Below, in pieces: positions 1-9,295 of a stretch of DNA of 49,775 nt. The stretch lies in IMG/VR virus record IMGVR_UViG_3300025133_000168, positions 1 to 49,775 of that record; one strand, 5' to 3'. The stretch comes from a virus. Numbering within the stretch: position 1 is the stretch's first letter; the number at the start of each line of letters is the position of its first letter. The notes under the pieces were generated by a model, which saw only the letters and a list, made by a program, of their open reading frames with translations, was not told the DNA's origin and searched no databases. The translations under genes were made by a program, and so were the position numbers.

Positions 1-116
1 TCAATGGGAACCTCGGTGTCCAAGTACTCCTCAAGAGTCAGCTTGACGTAGGCGTAGGGAATGCCGTTGGGCCGCATGAAGCGAGCGTAAGGCACTTCTG
101 GTATTTCATCTTCCAT
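1..116 (-). CDS. Partial hypothetical protein, runs off left edge
   Basis: A reading frame starts with ATG at 116 and stays open to the window edge. About 38 residues are visible, beginning MEDEIPEVPYARFMRPNG and rich in acidic and aromatic residues. A good Shine-Dalgarno (AGGAG) lies about 5 bases upstream. It follows the LamG-domain gene on the same strand with only about 70 bases between them, so it is probably the next gene of the structural operon. No family recognised; the rest of the protein lies outside the window. Confidence 0.6.
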   Translation of the reverse strand, partial: MEDEIPEVPYARFMRPNGIPYAYVKLTLEEYLDTEVPI

Positions 117-185
117 AATTACTCCTATGACATGAATAGTACATAACCGTCTACATTTAACATGAAGTTGCTGTTAATAAGATCT

Positions 186-3100
186 TCACGAGGCAAAACC
201 TCCGATAGGTGATGGCCCATAGTATCGTTGATTACGTGCTATCTGCGCAGGGGTAAAGCTCATGCCTGCGGGATATTGATCAGCCTTGGCAACGTACCAG
301 ACTCCGGACACCGCATCCTGCTCCCATTTGAACCAAGAGCCGCCAGAGCCATTCGGGTGATTCAGTGCGGCATCGTAGTCCTTGGGAACCCATACCTCGC
401 CAGTGCCCCAGTACGTTGGGCCGCCAAGGGCATTGAGCGAATATTCTATCAAGTCAACTTGGCGTATAACAGACACCCAACCAGTTGTCGGAGGAAGATA
501 GGATGTCGCAGGGTTGGTTCCGAGGGTGGCCACATTCGCGGCGAATCGCCAAGCGCCTCCATAAGCCTTTTGTATCCACTCCGAGCCTTCAGGTGAGACA
601 TATTGTGGCGACCCAAAAGACATGCCATCATAGGCGAATTGAACCGGACCCCCGCCATCAATACTCACATAGATATGAAGCGGGTGTGTCACATCAGCCG
701 CCGTCTGGATCGCCAGAGGTTCCGCGCCGTTGTAGATGTCGCCGCCACGGTTGGTCAACGGGAGGTATGACCCTGCGTCAACTACGGTCCCACCTTCAAC
801 AAGAAGCCCTTCTGTCGTGAGCGTAGTGGGATCAAGTCTACTAGTCATCACCTCACTAGTGACCGCGTCATACATAACCCCACCCGCTAAAGGCGTTGCG
901 TCAACAACGAGATCGCCGTTCTGCCACATCTTAAATGAGAAGAGTTTGCAATTCATGTAGTTGCTCGTGCTACGGGAGAAAAGCCTGTATGTTCCCGACC
1001 CATTGAGAGTCGGGACAGAATGCGTCTCACACACTAACTCGCCGTCAACGAACAGTTTTCCTCCTGTGTCACCATGCGCTTCTAGGCGGACTTCATAGCG
1101 CTTGAACGCTTGAATCGTGACATTGCTTGTATCCGAAATGGACGTTCCATAACCCATCTGAAATTTCCCATTAGAGCTTGAACCAAACCAGAAGTACGGC
1201 GCAGTGTGGCCCATGCGTTGGTCAACAGGGGCATCTTCGTTCCACATGATGGAAGCCTCGACCACTTCGGTCTTCGTATTTGCTCGGATGCCTGTGTAGA
1301 TATTATCTTGGCCGCCTGCATATTGTACCACACATGTGTCCGGACCAACTACTCGATTCGCCCAACGGGTTCCCCACATCGTGGACAAGCCGCTCGACGT
1401 TACGATCGTTCCATCGCGCCCAGAGGGGATAAGGATTTCTTCCGTGGACTTGCCAAAGTACTTCGTGAAGTCGTACTCGTGCTCGCCTGCGATAACCTTT
1501 CGGATAGTACCGTGGAACCCGAAAGTACCATTCATCAGCATTCCGATCCTACTCCCTGTAGCGGAAGTTGTGGATGTGGAACTCTGTGTTAGGACTTGGG
1601 GTGTACCGTCAATCCAAAGGAGTTGAGTTCCATCTCCCGCTTTATGTTCCCATTTGAGGTGATGCCACTTATCAGGCACAAGGGTATTCGCGTGAACAGT
1701 TGTACTTGCTACAAAGGAACCAAGGTAATGCCCAACAATGGGCCTGTTGTTAGAACCGTCGATAGCAACGAAACACCTGTCGTGAGCATGCGGAGCGGGG
1801 TCACTTGACGTCGCCGCGTAAATGTACTCCCTTGTTGCCGATGCGTCATATTTAAACCACGCTTCGATAGTGAAGTTATCTTCATAACCCGTATCTTCTT
1901 CAGCACCTACGAGGTACACGTAGTCTGCGCCGCCGAACGTGAGTTGACTCAAGGTCGGCTCTGCGAGGGCGGGGGCGTAACAGTCAGGATCAATACAGCG
2001 AATATTTGTAATATCAATATCACGGGTCGTCCCATTCTGTATAATGAAATACAGCGGGTCCACGTCCACGCAAGGAAGACTCTCTTTATGCGGACCTACT
2101 GCTGAACTCACAGGGGTGGATGCAGTGAACCCATTACCCGACAAGAACAAGTTGCCTGCACCTTCTGCCCGTAGTACTTCGTAGTAAATATCATAGGTCT
2201 TACCTACGATTGGGGTGATCGACAGATCTTGATATATAGCCGCACTATCACCATCCAAATGTACATAACCGTCATATAGGGTAGCGCCATTCTGGGCAGT
2301 CCATCCGCCGTCTTGCGTCTCATCAAAGGAACCATTACTGATGAGGTCTTTAGGCGAGAACCCTTCCGCAAGGTTGTAACTGGGGATGTAACCTCCTCTG
2401 TATTCCTTGATGGACACATAGCTTACAGTTATGTCTGTTACCTCTCCAGAGACGCCGCGCTTAAGACCTCCGTATGTAACGGTTGGTGTGTACTTAACAG
2501 TATGAGTCCCCACCGTTGACGGGATTGTTTCTTGCGTGGGCGTGTTCGCGTTGTTCCGCAAATACCCACCTGCGCTCTCAATAACCGTATACGTCATTTG
2601 GTACGTCTTACCGATCTCATGCAGATTACTTAGCGCTAACTTAGAAGACTGCGCTCCGGAATCGTAAACAGTCCCAGTACCTGCCACTGTGTCTATAGAG
2701 GCCCCGCCATCAGCATACCATCCCGAGGCAGAAGCGAAATCCGGATTCAGAATCTCTTCTGACCCAAGACCTGTCGCCTCCCAAGTCGCATCAGTGATCG
2801 TTCCGTGGTTACCGTTGCCTGATACATCGTGAGCTACGGTTCCAGAGCCTTCGGAGAGAGGGAAAGACACGTCATAGCCCACCATGTCCGGAGTCGAGAA
2901 CTTCACTTGAGACAAACTTCCAGTCAGGCGATTGGCAGTTGATTGATAACCAAAACTAGGTCTGGCACACACTGTATCTGATACAATGTTAGTGATGGTG
3001 TGTTTCGGTACCGGATCATTTCCCACATAGAAATAAGCGACATCATCGACACGTTGTAATTTAAAGTACACCCATTCATTCGCCGTGAAGACCCCTAAAG

Positions 3101-3494
3101 GTGTTCCCGTCTTATCGCCTACCTCTAAGTATACTGAACCGTTTGGGCGCGGTAATATACGTTCCGTACCGTTGTAAAGATTTCCACTCCAAAAGGCTTG
3201 GTTAGAGCCTCCATCCGTAGAAGTCGTTTTGTACCACCCTTCTACAGTGTAATTCCGGATCGCTGTTGAGGACCATGGATAGTCCACCCTGTTGGTCACC
3301 CCATCAAAGCTCAGGCAGTTCACGCCTGTTACTTCCGGACTTGTAACTATGTCCTTCTTGTCCACGAACGGCGTGACACCGTCATAGGCCGTCAACATTT
3401 GGAGCATAGAGTTCGGATCGTAGGGACCCTGCGCACCTCCAAACCCTACCTCCCTCCATGGGAGTAAAAAGTTCCTGTAGTCCCAAAGCGACAT
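186..3494 (-). CDS. LamG/concanavalin-like multidomain virion surface protein (tail fibre or head adhesin)
   Basis: A 1,102-residue protein built from repeated beta-sandwich modules. LamG-like segments occur near residues 60-215 (FDGVTNRVDYPWS, YTVEGWYKT, EWVYFKLQ), 525-690 (FTIEAWFKYD, KWHHLKWEH, LLWIDG) and 700-870 (YEVRLEAHGD, GKLFVDGEL). Between them are two segments of the kind ILNPDFASASGW and LISNGSFDETQDGGW, which look like carbohydrate-binding (CBM-type) jelly rolls. Such modules bind sugars or proteins on the host surface, so a receptor-binding or capsid-decorating role is inferred. It has no signal peptide. It is the last full gene of the head operon, downstream of coat and decoration genes. 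The ATG at 3494 is preceded by AGGAG (in GCTAGGAGACCACC). Fibre versus head appendage cannot be decided from sequence. Confidence 0.7.
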   Translation of the reverse strand: MSLWDYRNFLLPWREVGFGGAQGPYDPNSMLQMLTAYDGVTPFVDKKDIVTSPEVTGVNCLSFDGVTNRVDYPWSSTAIRNYTVEGWYKTTSTDGGSNQAFWSGNLYNGTERILPRPNGSVYLEVGDKTGTPLGVFTANEWVYFKLQRVDDVAYFYVGNDPVPKHTITNIVSDTVCARPSFGYQSTANRLTGSLSQVKFSTPDMVGYDVSFPLSEGSGTVAHDVSGNGNHGTITDATWEATGLGSEEILNPDFASASGWYADGGASIDTVAGTGTVYDSGAQSSKLALSNLHEIGKTYQMTYTVIESAGGYLRNNANTPTQETIPSTVGTHTVKYTPTVTYGGLKRGVSGEVTDITVSYVSIKEYRGGYIPSYNLAEGFSPKDLISNGSFDETQDGGWTAQNGATLYDGYVHLDGDSAAIYQDLSITPIVGKTYDIYYEVLRAEGAGNLFLSGNGFTASTPVSSAVGPHKESLPCVDVDPLYFIIQNGTTRDIDITNIRCIDPDCYAPALAEPTLSQLTFGGADYVYLVGAEEDTGYEDNFTIEAWFKYDASATREYIYAATSSDPAPHAHDRCFVAIDGSNNRPIVGHYLGSFVASTTVHANTLVPDKWHHLKWEHKAGDGTQLLWIDGTPQVLTQSSTSTTSATGSRIGMLMNGTFGFHGTIRKVIAGEHEYDFTKYFGKSTEEILIPSGRDGTIVTSSGLSTMWGTRWANRVVGPDTCVVQYAGGQDNIYTGIRANTKTEVVEASIMWNEDAPVDQRMGHTAPYFWFGSSSNGKFQMGYGTSISDTSNVTIQAFKRYEVRLEAHGDTGGKLFVDGELVCETHSVPTLNGSGTYRLFSRSTSNYMNCKLFSFKMWQNGDLVVDATPLAGGVMYDAVTSEVMTSRLDPTTLTTEGLLVEGGTVVDAGSYLPLTNRGGDIYNGAEPLAIQTAADVTHPLHIYVSIDGGGPVQFAYDGMSFGSPQYVSPEGSEWIQKAYGGAWRFAANVATLGTNPATSYLPPTTGWVSVIRQVDLIEYSLNALGGPTYWGTGEVWVPKDYDAALNHPNGSGGSWFKWEQDAVSGVWYVAKADQYPAGMSFTPAQIARNQRYYGPSPIGGFAS

Positions 3495-3503
3495 GGTGGT
3501 CTC

Positions 3504-3770
3504 CTAGCTGTAAACGAGTTGAATGGCCCCGGCTGAACTCAGTTTGATCGACGAGATGCTCGCAAGAATGATCGGAGAGTCCGTATCAAGGGAGGCACCG
3601 TCGTAAAAACCTCCGATGTTTGTGCAGTTCGGGGAAGTAATCGTCTCGATGGTGCAGGCTTCGAGCACCCGGGCGGCGCAAGGGAGCCTTCCAGAACCAA
3701 AGCGGTGCGTATCCGTGTCCGTGATGATTATACTGCCGTGTTCAGCGGCTCGATTTTCAACGTTTGCCAT
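3504..3770 (-). CDS. Small structural-operon protein of unknown function
   Basis: An 88-residue protein starting MANVENRAAEHGSIII. It is rich in Ser, Thr and Ile with many short beta-prone stretches (SIIITDTD, SPIILASISSIKL) and no hydrophobic membrane segment. It lies 9 bases upstream of the LamG gene and downstream of a terminator-like hairpin that follows the decoration-like gene. The composition suggests a small beta-structured virion protein, for example a head or fibre accessory, but no family is recognised. Confidence 0.6.
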   Translation of the reverse strand: MANVENRAAEHGSIIITDTDTHRFGSGRLPCAARVLEACTIETITSPNCTNIGGFYDGASLDTDSPIILASISSIKLSSAGAIQLVYS

Positions 3771-3793
3771 GATGCGTCTCCATTAGAGATAGG

Positions 3794-3817
3794 AAAAGGG
3801 CCCCCGTGAAGGGGCCC
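3794..3817 (-). terminator. Rho-independent terminator (minus strand)
   Basis: The plus strand shows AAAA followed by GGGCCCC-cgtgaa-GGGGCCC. Read on the minus strand this is a 7-bp G/C stem followed by TTTT. It sits between the decoration-like gene (3824-4264) and the next gene (3504-3770), so it probably limits read-through from coat and decoration expression into the adhesin genes. Confidence 0.7.
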
Positions 3818-3823
3818 GATTAT

Positions 3824-4264
3824 TTACGGTGCGGGGGTGTCAACTGCGGTCTGAGTCACAGGACTCACAACGCGGGCAACCACTGCAAAGACACTGAAGT
3901 CAATGTCCAAGCCGCCACCTGCGCCGCCAGTGACGATCGCGTTGATGACACCGGTAGCTCCGGCCGCAGGTACAGTACCTACAGTCTTCGCTACAGTGGC
4001 CAGATCGACAGCCGTAAGGCCGGTGACCGCAGTTGCGTCGAGGTTGATTTCGACGTCGGTCGAAGCCGCTGACTCAGAGCGTACGTCTACCCCGATGCTC
4101 AGTACAACTTCATCCGCGTCGAGGTCGAACAGATTGTAGGTGTCACCTAGAACAACCAGTCCGTTTTCGAGCTGTGAGCTAACCAGATCAGCAGTGCGAA
4201 CACCGAGAACCTGCATATTCGAAGGGATTCCGCCTTCTTGATATTTTTCGTTACTTGTAGCCAT
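3824..4264 (-). CDS. Putative head decoration protein
   Basis: A 146-residue protein beginning MATSNEKYQEGGIPSNM. It has alternating hydrophobic residues and many Ala/Gly/Thr/Val (TVGTVPAAGATGVINA, VTGGAGGGLDIDF), typical of small beta-rich capsid-binding proteins. It lies 31 bases downstream of the coat gene and is followed by a terminator, the usual place and size for a decoration or head-stabilising protein expressed in coat-like amounts. The assignment rests on position, size and composition only. A good ribosome site (GGAGAAA) precedes the ATG at 4264. Confidence 0.5.
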   Translation of the reverse strand: MATSNEKYQEGGIPSNMQVLGVRTADLVSSQLENGLVVLGDTYNLFDLDADEVVLSIGVDVRSESAASTDVEINLDATAVTGLTAVDLATVAKTVGTVPAAGATGVINAIVTGGAGGGLDIDFSVFAVVARVVSPVTQTAVDTPAP

Positions 4265-4295
4265 TTTATTTCTCCGTTAAGGGTTTGGGGTTATG

Positions 4296-5291
4296 CTATA
4301 CGGACATCGCCGGAAGAGCACGAAGCAGACCGAGGGCGTGAGGCTTAATCACCTTATACCCGTAGACCTGAAGACCGCGATAGATCTTGTCGAATCCGTT
4401 AGGATCATCGACCATCTTGTTCTTCGTGAGCTGTGTCGCGAAGGTCAACCCTTCCCGGTTACCGAACAGGATATTGATGTACGACTGCGGAAGGGTGTCC
4501 GGATTAGTACCCGCGTCAGTCGCGGCTTCGCGGAGCAGACGGTTGGTTGCGAAGACCGTGAAACGGTCCAAGCGGCCTACCAGACCGGTACGGTACGGAG
4601 ACTTGGAGTCACCCGTCAGATCGACAGCCTTGATGTCGGAAGCTTTCAGGATCGCGGCGGTCAGCGGGTCGATCAAGAGCCAACGGCCCTCGTCCGGAAC
4701 GTTCTGTTCATCCAGAACTGCGCCCATCTCCACGATCTTCTTCATGATGTTCTGTTCATCCAGAACCAGAATCGTAGCTTCCTCCGCGCCGCCGAGGTCG
4801 ATCGACCCTGAAAGCCGACCCGCAGTCGTGCCCTTGTTCTTAATATGGACGTCGCCCGGAAGGTCTTCGAGCACGTCAGTGCAGATAACCGCATCCAAGT
4901 TTTCCGCCGCGTTCTGCGACCATTCGGTCACGCGGTTTTTCAGGTCCGTCTGAACCTGTTCGATGTCATCGATGATGAACGACCAACGTTTCGCTTTGTT
5001 GATCAAGAGCGTTTTAGACTCCGACAGCGGGCGCTGATTGGTGATCACGTCGCCAATGGCGTGGTCGTCGATGGCGATTTCCGGCACAGTGCGGATTTTA
5101 ACTTCGTTGCCCTGCGCTTTGATCATGCCTTCATAATCCGTATTGGAGATGAAAGGGAGGATCGATGTCTCGTAATAACGCTTGATGGTTTTACCCGCAT
5201 ACAAGATGGGGATATACTGCATCAATTGATTGCCAATCGAAGGGATGCCTGAGGCATACGGCATTGGGGAACCATTACTATGTGTGGCCAT
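4296..5291 (-). CDS. Major capsid (coat) protein
   Basis: A 331-residue protein (MATHSNGSPMPYASGIP...) of the type found as coat in podovirus-like phages: an N-terminal arm, then YAGKTIKRYYETSILPF and repeated mixed alpha/beta segments with no catalytic motif. It lies directly downstream of the scaffold gene and two genes downstream of the portal, the standard portal-scaffold-coat order. It would self-assemble into the icosahedral shell. HK97 fold is inferred from the family, not visible directly. AGGAG precedes the ATG at 5291. Confidence 0.8.
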   Translation of the reverse strand: MATHSNGSPMPYASGIPSIGNQLMQYIPILYAGKTIKRYYETSILPFISNTDYEGMIKAQGNEVKIRTVPEIAIDDHAIGDVITNQRPLSESKTLLINKAKRWSFIIDDIEQVQTDLKNRVTEWSQNAAENLDAVICTDVLEDLPGDVHIKNKGTTAGRLSGSIDLGGAEEATILVLDEQNIMKKIVEMGAVLDEQNVPDEGRWLLIDPLTAAILKASDIKAVDLTGDSKSPYRTGLVGRLDRFTVFATNRLLREAATDAGTNPDTLPQSYINILFGNREGLTFATQLTKNKMVDDPNGFDKIYRGLQVYGYKVIKPHALGLLRALPAMSV

Positions 5292-5347
5292 TGTCTAACT
5301 CCTGTTTAGTAGTCGCCACAGGGAATCCCGGTCGAAGGGCACTCGCC

Positions 5348-6301
5348 CTAAAGTTTAACCCGTCCTTCCTCCATGGCGACGTCAATATCCAACTCCAGAG
5401 CGTTCATCTGTTCTACGCTTAAGTTCGCGGTAATCCCCTTACGGAGACCTCGCGTCCTGTTATCATAGAACTCACGGATTTCATCTTGCGAATAAACCCG
5501 CTTTTCACTCGGTGGTTGGTTAGAACCGTCATCTTTCGGAGCTACAGGCGTCTGACTCGGCTTCACCGGAACTGCCGGTTTCGCCAGATTTGCGCTTTCG
5601 CGGTAGGTATCGATCAACTCGGCCAATCGTCGGGCGTCGTTCACGCTCGCGGCGGCTTCACCGATGTCGCGGTAGAGACTACCACTGACCGGATCAACTT
5701 CAGCGAGGAATGCAAACCATCCCGGATCACTTTTGTTAATCGCTTTCGAGCCCGGATTGAGCTTCTCGACGAGATCCCAAGTCGTATTCCCTTCTGAAGA
5801 GGCTTCAGCCTGATCGACACGGTCCTCCATGTCGGAGAGCTTCTGCTCAACTTCCAGTTGGGCCTTACTTATGGCCTTCTCGGCGATCGCTCCTGCCAGT
5901 TTCTCAAGCACTGCGATACCACTTTCACCAAATTCCGCCTGCTCTTCCTCGCTGAGGAGTGTGCTGACATCCAATGGTGCTTCCACTTCAGCGGCCTTTC
6001 TGTCAGCCAACTGTTGCTCTAGCCCTTGAATGAGTTCGGTGGACCGTTTCCGGTCCGCTTTCATCATGCCTTCCAACGTCTTATAACGCTGATTCGACTT
6101 CTCGAGCTGTTTTTCGAGGTCCGGTGTTACTGGTTCCGGCACGTTGTCCTTTGGGGTTTCAACTACTGGTTCCGGCGCTACTGGTGCCTCTGGCGCTGTC
6201 GCGGGAACTTCAGGGTCTGGAACTGCACCCTTCTCCAGTTGGGACAAAAGATTATCAAGCCCTTCGTCCGCGTCCGCTATTGCTGATGGTAGGTCTCCCA
6301 T
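5348..6301 (-). CDS. Capsid scaffolding protein
   Basis: A 317-residue, very acidic and Ala/Glu/Pro-rich protein. Residues about 25-75 form a proline-rich linker (PEVPATAPEAPVAPEPVV). A long coiled coil follows around 75-190 (LEKQLEKSNQRYKTLEGMM; KLSDMEDRVDQAEA), and the C-terminus is charged (VEQMNALELDIDVAMEEG). Low-complexity acidic coiled coils immediately upstream of the coat gene are the hallmark of scaffolds that organise procapsid assembly and then leave. An internal protease role is not supported, as no catalytic motif is seen. Confidence 0.75.
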   Translation of the reverse strand: MGDLPSAIADADEGLDNLLSQLEKGAVPDPEVPATAPEAPVAPEPVVETPKDNVPEPVTPDLEKQLEKSNQRYKTLEGMMKADRKRSTELIQGLEQQLADRKAAEVEAPLDVSTLLSEEEQAEFGESGIAVLEKLAGAIAEKAISKAQLEVEQKLSDMEDRVDQAEASSEGNTTWDLVEKLNPGSKAINKSDPGWFAFLAEVDPVSGSLYRDIGEAAASVNDARRLAELIDTYRESANLAKPAVPVKPSQTPVAPKDDGSNQPPSEKRVYSQDEIREFYDNRTRGLRKGITANLSVEQMNALELDIDVAMEEGRVKL

Positions 6302-6402
6302 ACCTTGTTCCTTTATGGTTTGCGCTCCTATGACGGTCTGCGCGTTTACTAAACAGGAAATGGTCCCGTCCGTGGGTGTCCGTTTCCTCGTCTAAAAAAT
6401 GT

Positions 6403-6603
6403 TTACTCTAAACCGACGGCTTTGTCCAGTACCTGATTGATCGTACTGTTCTGGCCTTGAAGGTGTAGGGCCTCCTCAAGCGGGCACGCTTCGAGATACT
6501 CGCGGTTTTCGGTCCTCGACTCGACGAGCCACTGCTTCAGCGCAGGGCACTCGTCGAGCTCGCGGGTCACACGGGCTAAATGGTCCCTATCCAGTTGCTT
6601 CAT
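6403..6603 (-). CDS. Small hypothetical protein overlapping portal 3' end
   Basis: A 66-residue protein beginning MKQLDRDHLARVTRELDE. It is mostly helical and charged, with two Cys. The ATG at 6603 overlaps the last 17 bases of the portal gene in another frame and is preceded by AGAAGG with about 9 bases spacing. Three codons upstream is a TTG that could also start. Position between portal and scaffold suggests a morphogenesis accessory. No family recognised. Confidence 0.55.
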   Translation of the reverse strand: MKQLDRDHLARVTRELDECPALKQWLVESRTENREYLEACPLEEALHLQGQNSTINQVLDKAVGLE

Positions 6604-8797
6604 TCTGGTCAACCTTCTGCTGTTCGATATCGTTTTCCATCTTGGCCTTGGCGTAAGCGAGCTGAGTTTCCGCCGCCTTCAGGGCGATTTCCGCTTCATC
6701 TTTGCGGGCCAGACGGTCCATTTCAGCGAGCTCGACCTCACGGGCCTGAGCCGCCATCTGGGACTCCTCCTGCAACATGGTCGCAATCTGCTCCTGAGAC
6801 TTGACCGGGTTGAAGTCCAGATCAAGCGTCGACGCGATGTCCTTGAGAAGCTTGGCGCGGTTTTCGTCGCCGATGGCCCGCATATCGATGTCGTTGGAAG
6901 TCGCCTGTAAAAATTCGAGCCTACGGGCCGCCATTGACTCTTTGATCATGATTTGGATGGCCCCCGTGGCTCGTACATTGATGTCCGCTCCGTACTTGAG
7001 CAGTTCGTCGTCCGAGTATTGGATGTTGTAATAGTACAGATCCTCAACCACTTTATTGAGGATCTGAGCATCGATCCGCAGGATGACGTTCTTCACGCCG
7101 CGAGCCGCAGAAGACATGAGCATGGATAGGCCGCTCGCCGTCCGCCCCGCTCCGGCGACCCGATCGTTACCGTAGGCGTAAGCGGGGATGCCGGTAAAAT
7201 CATCCGCCAGTTTAGCGAACCGATCGTAGACGGCGAGCAGTTCTTGAGCATTGGAGCCCGGCTGAAAAAAGTCGAGAGGCTTACCCGAGGCCTTATGGAC
7301 GTTGGTAAACTGCCACATTTTAAGGGGGTGAGGGGGCGTGAGTGTTTCCCCGTCCGGTAGCCGGGAGATGTCGTTGATCACACTTTGCGGGCCTGAAGAA
7401 AAAGCCATGTTGTTGCACAGCGCACGGGCGCACCCGTTGCAGACATCTTGGATGTCCGTCATGAGCTCCCATATCGCTTGGTACCAGAAAGACCCTACGA
7501 TTTCCGCCCACCCCGTAGAGCTGTAAGGGCGTGAGCCGTATTCGTCCGGGTTGTGATTCAGGTAATGAATCCGGGAGTTGATGAGGATCGCGTTGACGTC
7601 GTAGGCACCGTTCGGGTCGAGGGGTGTCTTCCCGTCCCGGTCAAATTTAAACCCAAAATTGATGAGCCTTGTGCCATCCACCACTGCGTGCACTTCCCAA
7701 CCCCGGGCCACGGTCCGAGATACATTCTCGTCGTCGTAGTCGATATGCTTGAGGTCATCTGACTCAGTGGAATACTCAATGGGTTTCTCGGCGTGGTTGA
7801 AGTTTTCAAGGGTGCGGTTGATTTCCGCCTCAGAATAGTTGGGCCGACCGCGCAGGTTGGCGAGTTCGGCCCGGTCGTAATAGACGCGCTCGACGGTGTT
7901 CCCTTTGTCGGAGACCTTATGGACCGGTGACGGGAAAAAGTCCTTGGGCTCGACTCGGTACACTTTCGGTACGATTTTCGCCACTTTCTGGACTTTCGGC
8001 ATCCCTTTGGAGTCTACGGTCCATTCCCGCGTCTCGATAATCGTAGGCACCGGGCCTTTCATGATCGCGACCTTATTGCGGCAGACGTCGGTGATGATCT
8101 CACGGAAGGTCTCTTCGAACTTCATTTCGACCATCTGGTCATGGATCACCCCCTCCATGCGGTCAATCGAGATCTCGGACTGGCGCTTACGCTCAGCGAG
8201 GACCTCGTCGCGAACGGAGGCGGACAGGTCATAAATCAGATCGGGTGTCAGATCGAGGGGCGCTCCGGCCTGCTCAGATTCCATTTGGAGCTGTTTGATC
8301 CGCTGTACCGCCTTTTCAGCCATCTGCTCCGCAAGCGGCTTAGGGATATCGACGACAGGAGTCGAATCAATCCGCCAAATCTGCTCGCGGTCGGTGGTGA
8401 GGATCTCTTTGATCCACGCATCGGCGGCTCGTATTTTAACTCCAGTGAGGCCCATAAAGACTTCCGATCCCCCAAAGTCCCGGATTTCCTGCAATTTTCC
8501 GGGCGGATACTTAGACTGGGCGCGGTACTCGCCTTCGATAAGCGCATCATCAATCCCCTCCGTTTCGCGGTGATATCGGTTCTCATCAACAATAGACAGA
8601 AAAAAGCCGATGAGCGGATCAATCTTATCCGGCACATCGGTTACGAGCATCTCATCCATCTCTTTCGAGTTGGCCTTTTCAAGGTCCGCCGGAGTAGAGA
8701 CATGCAGAAGCGTTCCGCTACGGCTCTCCGGCACGGCGGTGTCTGATAGCCCTGCCTGATTGCGAGGATCTGCCCCTGTAGTGGGTGAATTTTCCAT
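6587..8797 (-). CDS. Portal (head-tail connector) protein
   Basis: A 736-residue protein of the large podovirus portal type. Supporting stretches are FGGSEVFMGLTGVKIRAADAWI, YRVEPKDFFPSP, WEIVGSFWYQAIWELMTDIQD, and a glycine-rich stretch GNDRVAGAGRTASGLSMLM typical of portal proteins. A long helical C-terminus (residues about 660-730, EESQMAAQAREVELAEMDR, then KAKMENDIEQQKV) would form the barrel or a coiled coil. It makes the 12-mer ring through which DNA is packaged and ejected. It lies between the terminase large subunit (upstream) and scaffold (downstream). The ATG at 8797 is preceded by CGGAGAG. Confidence 0.85.
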   Translation of the reverse strand: MENSPTTGADPRNQAGLSDTAVPESRSGTLLHVSTPADLEKANSKEMDEMLVTDVPDKIDPLIGFFLSIVDENRYHRETEGIDDALIEGEYRAQSKYPPGKLQEIRDFGGSEVFMGLTGVKIRAADAWIKEILTTDREQIWRIDSTPVVDIPKPLAEQMAEKAVQRIKQLQMESEQAGAPLDLTPDLIYDLSASVRDEVLAERKRQSEISIDRMEGVIHDQMVEMKFEETFREIITDVCRNKVAIMKGPVPTIIETREWTVDSKGMPKVQKVAKIVPKVYRVEPKDFFPSPVHKVSDKGNTVERVYYDRAELANLRGRPNYSEAEINRTLENFNHAEKPIEYSTESDDLKHIDYDDENVSRTVARGWEVHAVVDGTRLINFGFKFDRDGKTPLDPNGAYDVNAILINSRIHYLNHNPDEYGSRPYSSTGWAEIVGSFWYQAIWELMTDIQDVCNGCARALCNNMAFSSGPQSVINDISRLPDGETLTPPHPLKMWQFTNVHKASGKPLDFFQPGSNAQELLAVYDRFAKLADDFTGIPAYAYGNDRVAGAGRTASGLSMLMSSAARGVKNVILRIDAQILNKVVEDLYYYNIQYSDDELLKYGADINVRATGAIQIMIKESMAARRLEFLQATSNDIDMRAIGDENRAKLLKDIASTLDLDFNPVKSQEQIATMLQEESQMAAQAREVELAEMDRLARKDEAEIALKAAETQLAYAKAKMENDIEQQKVDQNEATG

Positions 8798-8829
8798 ATC
8801 TGCTCTCCGGTAATGTGAGCAAAGTAGGG

Positions 8830-9018
8830 TCAGCGAAGCTGTTTGTCAAGTTTCTTTGGGCAGTGGGACGGGAACGGGATCGCCCGTTGCCACTCAACTA
8901 TCTGAACCAACCTCGCCTTCATGTCGAGGCTACGGTGGGTCACCCTCGGGTGGTCGCAATACACGGGCCCCTGCCCGTTGCAGAACCCTGAAAAATGTTC
9001 GCATCCATTACAAGTCAT
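8830..9018 (-). CDS. Small Cys-rich (zinc-binding?) protein
   Basis: A 62-residue protein beginning MTCNGCEHFSGFCNG, with Cys at about positions 3, 6, 13 and 21 and a nearby His, which suggests a small metal-binding knuckle. The C-terminus is basic (PKKLDKQLR). The chosen ATG at 9018 shares ATGA with the stop of the upstream gene, so it is translationally coupled. Longer in-frame starts exist but lack a ribosome site. It sits between a gp49-like gene and the portal gene. Function unknown. Confidence 0.5.
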   Translation of the reverse strand: MTCNGCEHFSGFCNGQGPVYCDHPRVTHRSLDMKARLVQIVEWQRAIPFPSHCPKKLDKQLR

Positions 9019-9281
9019 CACGTACAACCCTGCGAGCTTCCGCCCTCGCACTGAAGACGGTAACCCTCGAGTTCCCAGAGTTTGTCTTCGATCCGCTTGA
9101 TGGCGATCTCATTGCCGACTGCCGGATCGTAGTTCGCCAGATCGACGCAACTCGAGGTCGCGGTGATCTCAAACCCGTTGGCGAGGGTCAGCGTCACGAC
9201 GGTGGTCTTCTGCCCGAGTTTGGTGTAATCGAATTTTCCGGTGATCATCAGGTCGTTGATCTGGTCTTGAGTTACTTTCAT
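9018..9281 (-). CDS. Phage gp49-like protein (PF13876-type)
   Basis: An 87-residue protein beginning MKVTQDQINDLMITGKF. It closely fits the pattern of the Phage_gp49_66 family: a T-T-V-V-x-L-x-L-x-NGFE core, then ATSSCVDLANYDPAVG and an invariant-looking LWELEGYRL near the end. These small proteins are widespread in phage genomes and their function is not known. Of two adjacent ATGs the second (9281) has the better spacing to AAAGGAG. It lies 14 bases downstream of the terminase gene. Family recognition is from memory of the motif pattern. Confidence 0.7.
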   Translation of the reverse strand: MKVTQDQINDLMITGKFDYTKLGQKTTVVTLTLANGFEITATSSCVDLANYDPAVGNEIAIKRIEDKLWELEGYRLQCEGGSSQGCT

Positions 9282-9295
9282 CATTTCTCCTTTGG

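Noticed and set aside
6302-6402. Promoter or extra gene between scaffold and the 66-residue gene
   Set aside because: Only 100 bases with no frame, no good -10/-35 pair and no clear hairpin.
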